Shown: positions 34,140-37,025 of the stretch, one piece after another | How the letters are laid out: each line of letters starts with the position of its first letter | How positions within the stretch are numbered: the first letter of the stretch is position 1 | Source: Streptobacillus notomytis | GTDB taxonomy: Bacteria; Fusobacteriota; Fusobacteriia; Fusobacteriales; Leptotrichiaceae | NCBI GenBank assembly: GCA_001612575.1 | Contig: LJRV01000516.1 | Location: forward strand, 1-37,025 | Length of the DNA: 37,025 nucleotides | Reading direction: 5' to 3' | Notes under the pieces: model-generated | Seen by the model: only the letters and a program-made list of their open reading frames with translations | Told to the model about the DNA's origin: nothing | Databases searched by the model: none | Translations under genes and position numbers: made by a program

Positions 34140-35495
34140 ATGAGAAAAGGATTGAATTTAACAGAAGGAAGTATAGGAGTTAATTTATTTAAATTGGCAT
34201 TTCCAATTATTTTAACTTCATTAATGTCTATATTATATAATCTTACTGATATAAAATTTATAAGTTATTATCTTGGAGACGATGCAGTAAGTTCTGCAAC
34301 AGCTGCAAGCTTTTATATAGGTTTAAGTTATTCTTTGTTATTTATAACAAAAAATGGAGTACAAATATATGTGGCACAGTCTATAGGTGCTAATAGAAAA
34401 AATTCAGCTAAAAGATATGCAAGAGTTTCATTAATTATTTCTGTTATTTTTTCAGTGTCATATGGATTAATTACATATATATTTGCAGAACAATTAATAA
34501 AAATGGTGGGAGTTAAAAGTCCACAGTATCTATACCCAGCTATTGATTTTTTGAGAATATCTTCATTTGGATTTATATTCTTATTTTTATCACAAAATTT
34601 ATCAGCTATTATTAATGGACAAGGAGATACTTTGGGTCCTTTTATTTTTCTTTCATCAGGAGTAATATTAAATATATTTCTTGATTATCTATTTTTAGGA
34701 ATATTTCCATTTGGAATAAAAGGAGCTGCAATAGCAACTATATTTTCTCAAGTAATATCAGTTATTTTATTATTTATGTATTTAAAGAGAAAAAATTCTG
34801 TGTTTAGAAATATGAAATTCTTTAAATTAGATGATATTAAATTTTATAGAAAGATAATAAAATTAGGATTACCTAGTGGTATAAGTCAAGCACTATTTAC
34901 TTGCATTTCTATTATCATTGCCAAAATGATAGCAGATGTAGATGAAAGTATTTTAGGAGTACAAAGATTAGGAATACAATTTGAATCTTTTTCGTGGAAC
35001 ATTGCAGGAGGATTTGCAGCGGCAGTAGCAACATTTATAGGACATAATTATGGTGCAGGTAAATACGATAGAATTTTTAGAATATATAAGGTATCTATTA
35101 TGAGTATTTCAGGATTCTGTCTAGTACTTACAGCTATATTTGTATTTTTTGCTAGACCACTTTATTCTATGTTCTTTATGGATGCTAGACTTATAGAAGA
35201 GGGTATTAAATATCTGACAATTATCGGATTAGCACAAGTTCCACAAGGGATAGAAATTATTACAACAGGAGCATTTAATGGTGTAGGAAAAACTAAAGAA
35301 CCTAATATTATAGGTATAGTTGGAAGTAGTTTGAGAATACCCATAATTATGATTACATTACCTATATTTGGTTTATTATCAATTTGGTGGACTATACATT
35401 TTTCAATGCTATTTAAGGGAATAGTTTCTGTAATGGTATTTATTATTGCATGGAGAAAACAAATGGAGTATATGAAAATTACTTTAGAAATATAA
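34140..35495 (+). CDS. MATE-family multidrug/cation exporter
   Basis: A 451-residue inner-membrane exporter with about twelve membrane helices in two related halves. The first half opens with GVNLFKLAFPIILTSLMSIL and contains GVQIYVAQSIGANRKNSAKR; the second contains GLPSGISQALFTC and AAAVATFIGHNYGAGKYDRI, the paired Q/G-N-x-G-A segments of the NorM/DinF group. Such pumps exchange sodium or protons for organic cations or drugs; the substrate cannot be told. Ribosome site is TGGAG. A terminator follows. Confidence 0.9.
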   Translation: MRKGLNLTEGSIGVNLFKLAFPIILTSLMSILYNLTDIKFISYYLGDDAVSSATAASFYIGLSYSLLFITKNGVQIYVAQSIGANRKNSAKRYARVSLIISVIFSVSYGLITYIFAEQLIKMVGVKSPQYLYPAIDFLRISSFGFIFLFLSQNLSAIINGQGDTLGPFIFLSSGVILNIFLDYLFLGIFPFGIKGAAIATIFSQVISVILLFMYLKRKNSVFRNMKFFKLDDIKFYRKIIKLGLPSGISQALFTCISIIIAKMIADVDESILGVQRLGIQFESFSWNIAGGFAAAVATFIGHNYGAGKYDRIFRIYKVSIMSISGFCLVLTAIFVFFARPLYSMFFMDARLIEEGIKYLTIIGLAQVPQGIEIITTGAFNGVGKTKEPNIIGIVGSSLRIPIIMITLPIFGLLSIWWTIHFSMLFKGIVSVMVFIIAWRKQMEYMKITLEI

Positions 35496-35523
35496 AGAAA
35501 AATTTCTTAAATATATATCTTAT

Positions 35524-35550
35524 AAAAAAACCTATTTAATAGGTTTTTTT
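35524..35550 (+). terminator. Terminator after the MATE gene
   Basis: AACCTAT and ATAGGTT pair around TTA, flanked by A residues on the left and seven T on the right. It isolates the adhesin promoter from upstream transcription. Confidence 0.87.
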
Positions 35551-35579
35551 ATATTAAAAATATCACATAAAGTTGAATT

Positions 35580-35611
35580 TTGACAAAAAAGTCAGGGGGG
35601 GGGTGTATAAT
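35580..35611 (+). promoter_or_regulatory. Adhesin promoter with a poly-G spacer (likely phase-variable)
   Basis: Consensus TTGACA (35580-35585) and TATAAT (35606-35611) are separated by 20 bases, of which nine are an unbroken G run. The spacer length is 11 plus the number of G, so six G would give the ideal 17 and the present nine should be weak. TGAC and GTCA around A6 (35581-35594) also form a small inverted repeat. Slippage of such tracts switches surface genes in Neisseria porA and others; application here is inference. Confidence 0.72.
35595..35603 (+). repeat. Homopolymer of nine G
   Basis: Nine consecutive G in an otherwise very AT-rich window; other G runs I noticed reach only five. 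It lies entirely between the -35 and -10 boxes of the adhesin promoter. Confidence 0.97.
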
Positions 35612-35669
35612 TTTAAAATAAGTATATGAAAATTTAATGTATAAATATAAAAAGGAATAAAGAGAAGGA

Positions 35670-37025
35670 ATGAATAAAACACAGGAGTTAAAAAGGTTTT
35701 TAAAGACTTTTTTAAAAGGTAAAGTTAGTATAGATGAAAAAGTAGTTATAATTTATATTATGCTTGGATTTACAGGATTATCTACAATATCTTATGGATC
35801 TTGGTTAGCAATAAATGATAATACAGGTGCAGCTGGATCAGATGGTGGAGGTAGTAATACTTATCATGGTTCAGATAATCAGAAGAATAATACAATACTA
35901 GCAAAATATGAAGATTCATATAAAACTGAGAATTCAGTAATAATAGGAGCTGGAGGAAGAACATACGGTAAAGGTTCAGAAAATGTAGTAATAGGAGCTA
36001 ATACAAAGTCAGATTTGAAAAATTCTGTAGTTATTGGTTCTCATGCATATGTATATAAAGATCACTTTAATACTAATAATGGTGTAGAGGAAAATGGTGG
36101 GCAAGGAGTTTCTATAGGGAACTCTGTTTTTTCTACTGGACAAGCAACATCTGTAGGAAATAATACTTATGCTATAGGAAGATCTTCTATAGCAATAGGT
36201 AATGATGATGTATCTTCGTATACTCAATCAGTTACAGAGCATGATTATAAGGAATATTTTAAACAACTTTATGAGAATATAGATGTTAAAGGAAATGTAT
36301 ATGGATATGCAAATGGTGGTAAAGTTTCAGGTAAGGAAGGAAATCATAAATACTCACCAACACTAGCCCAAGGACATGGATCAATAGCCATAGGTTCACG
36401 GTCTATAGCTTATGCTGATGGAGCAACAGCCTTGGGAACTCTTGCATATGCTTTAAAGAAAGGTTCAACAGCAGTAGGAACACTAACAAGAGCAGAAGGA
36501 GAAGGGGCAATAGCAATAGGAACAGATGTTTACTCTAATGTTAAATATGATTATGATAGTAAAGTAATTTTAGGTGGCTCTCAAAGAGCTATAGAAATGA
36601 GACTATTTGGAGATTTAGAAAATTATGGTCCTGAAAATAAGAATGAGGTAACGAGAGGACTATATGGCTTCGATTTAAATGGAGTTGCAAAGACTATTAT
36701 AGGTCTTGGAGAACATGAACCACAATCTTATGTAAAGGATGGGAAAAAAGGAGATTACTTAAACAGTGGAGATTATTTCTCATATTACAAAACTTACATA
36801 GATGGTATAGAACAAGGATTAAACAATGCCAAGGATCAAGGTAAAGAAACAAACGCACTAAGAATAAAAACAGAAGAAAAAAACGGAGTAAAAGACATAG
36901 CTAAAAGTAGTGGAAAAAATACTATAGTTATAGGAAGTAAATCAGGAGCCTTTGGAGACAATGCTATAGCAGTAGGAAGAGGTTCCTTTTCACTTAGAGA
37001 AAATTCTATATCTATAGGATCTTAT
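35670..37025 (+). CDS. Trimeric autotransporter adhesin, N-terminal part (3' end outside window)
   Basis: The frame is open from the ATG to the last base, 452 residues with no stop. An extended signal region (basic MNKTQELKRFLKTFLKGK, then hydrophobic VVIIYIMLGFTGLSTI, 25-40) targets export. From residue 89 the chain is built of YadA-type head repeats with the core x-I/V-x-I/V/L-G. Two blocks have an exact 14-residue period: SIAIG 238, ATALG 252, STAVG 266, AIAIG 280; and TIVIG 418, AIAVG 432, SISIG 446. Between them (about 285-417) is an insert without repeats. Stalk and membrane anchor must lie downstream. The ribosome site is poor: AAGGA touches the ATG, and AAAGGA lies 13 bases away. Likely a surface adhesin. 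Confidence 0.9.
   Translation, partial: MNKTQELKRFLKTFLKGKVSIDEKVVIIYIMLGFTGLSTISYGSWLAINDNTGAAGSDGGGSNTYHGSDNQKNNTILAKYEDSYKTENSVIIGAGGRTYGKGSENVVIGANTKSDLKNSVVIGSHAYVYKDHFNTNNGVEENGGQGVSIGNSVFSTGQATSVGNNTYAIGRSSIAIGNDDVSSYTQSVTEHDYKEYFKQLYENIDVKGNVYGYANGGKVSGKEGNHKYSPTLAQGHGSIAIGSRSIAYADGATALGTLAYALKKGSTAVGTLTRAEGEGAIAIGTDVYSNVKYDYDSKVILGGSQRAIEMRLFGDLENYGPENKNEVTRGLYGFDLNGVAKTIIGLGEHEPQSYVKDGKKGDYLNSGDYFSYYKTYIDGIEQGLNNAKDQGKETNALRIKTEEKNGVKDIAKSSGKNTIVIGSKSGAFGDNAIAVGRGSFSLRENSISIGSY

Noticed and set aside
35782-36227. Two short minus-strand frames at the start of the adhesin
   Set aside because: They are reverse translations of the head-repeat region; the plus frame is continuous to the window end with signal region and repeats.
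1-37025. CRISPR array, insertion sequence, prophage or attachment site
   Set aside because: No spaced direct repeats, transposase or integrase, or long inverted ends were seen; the repeated adhesin motifs are protein-coding.

Overview
The window is very AT-rich, Gram-negative-type chromosome. The protein set points to Fusobacteriota, most likely a small-genome member of the Leptotrichiaceae such as Sneathia, Streptobacillus or Caviibacter. Pointers are the rplU-prp-rpmA cluster whose L27 carries a Prp-cleavable N-terminal extension, tRNA-Trp placed just before secE, a DUF4911 protein, a YadA-type trimeric autotransporter, and heavy use of A/T-ending codons. The genus is inference; only the general affiliation is well supported. 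There is no CRISPR array, insertion sequence, prophage or rRNA gene, and no gene-free gap longer than about 235 bases.

Layout. (1) 1-3990: the 3' part of an AddB-like gene and a complete AddA-like helicase-nuclease (recombinational repair). (2) 3997-5175, minus strand: GltS glutamate/sodium symporter. (3) 5258-6314: rplU-prp-rpmA. (4) 6329-10680: nth, a D-Ala-D-Ala carboxypeptidase, rapZ and uvrC, tightly packed. (5) 10687-18747: nucleoside block, with a BMP-family ABC importer (ATPase, two permeases, lipoprotein receptor) followed by pdp-deoC-deoD-cdd. A candidate small RNA lies between them. (6) 18753-20701: hpt, rsmA, a DUF4911 gene and khpA. (7) 20704-23366: pepD-type dipeptidase and an RNase M5/NadR-type adenylyltransferase fusion. 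(8) 23383-25842: rpmG, tRNA-Trp, secE, nusG, rplK, rplA. (9) 25847-27432, minus strand: rpsT, rpmE (type B), upp and a small unknown gene. (10) 27456-33709: dinG-like helicase, PgpH-type 7TM-HD protein, ybeY, a dgkA-PAP2 gene broken by an in-frame stop, and a family II pyrophosphatase. (11) 33719-35550: rpsO and a MATE exporter. (12) 35580-37025: the start of a trimeric autotransporter adhesin behind a promoter whose spacer is a nine-G tract.

How the genes fit together. Nucleoside uptake (BMP importer), phosphorolysis (Pdp, DeoD), deamination (Cdd), deoxyribose-phosphate cleavage (DeoC) and base rescue (Hpt, Upp) are all here, which suits a host-associated organism living on scavenged nucleosides. 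The rest is mostly translation and repair housekeeping.

The most notable points are the poly-G promoter (a likely phase-variation switch for the adhesin), the RNase M5-NadR fusion, two matched L1-operator mimics before rplK and rplA, an orphan promoter-hairpin-terminator unit that looks like a small RNA, the in-frame stop in dgkA-PAP2, and loss of the usual cysteines in UvrC.
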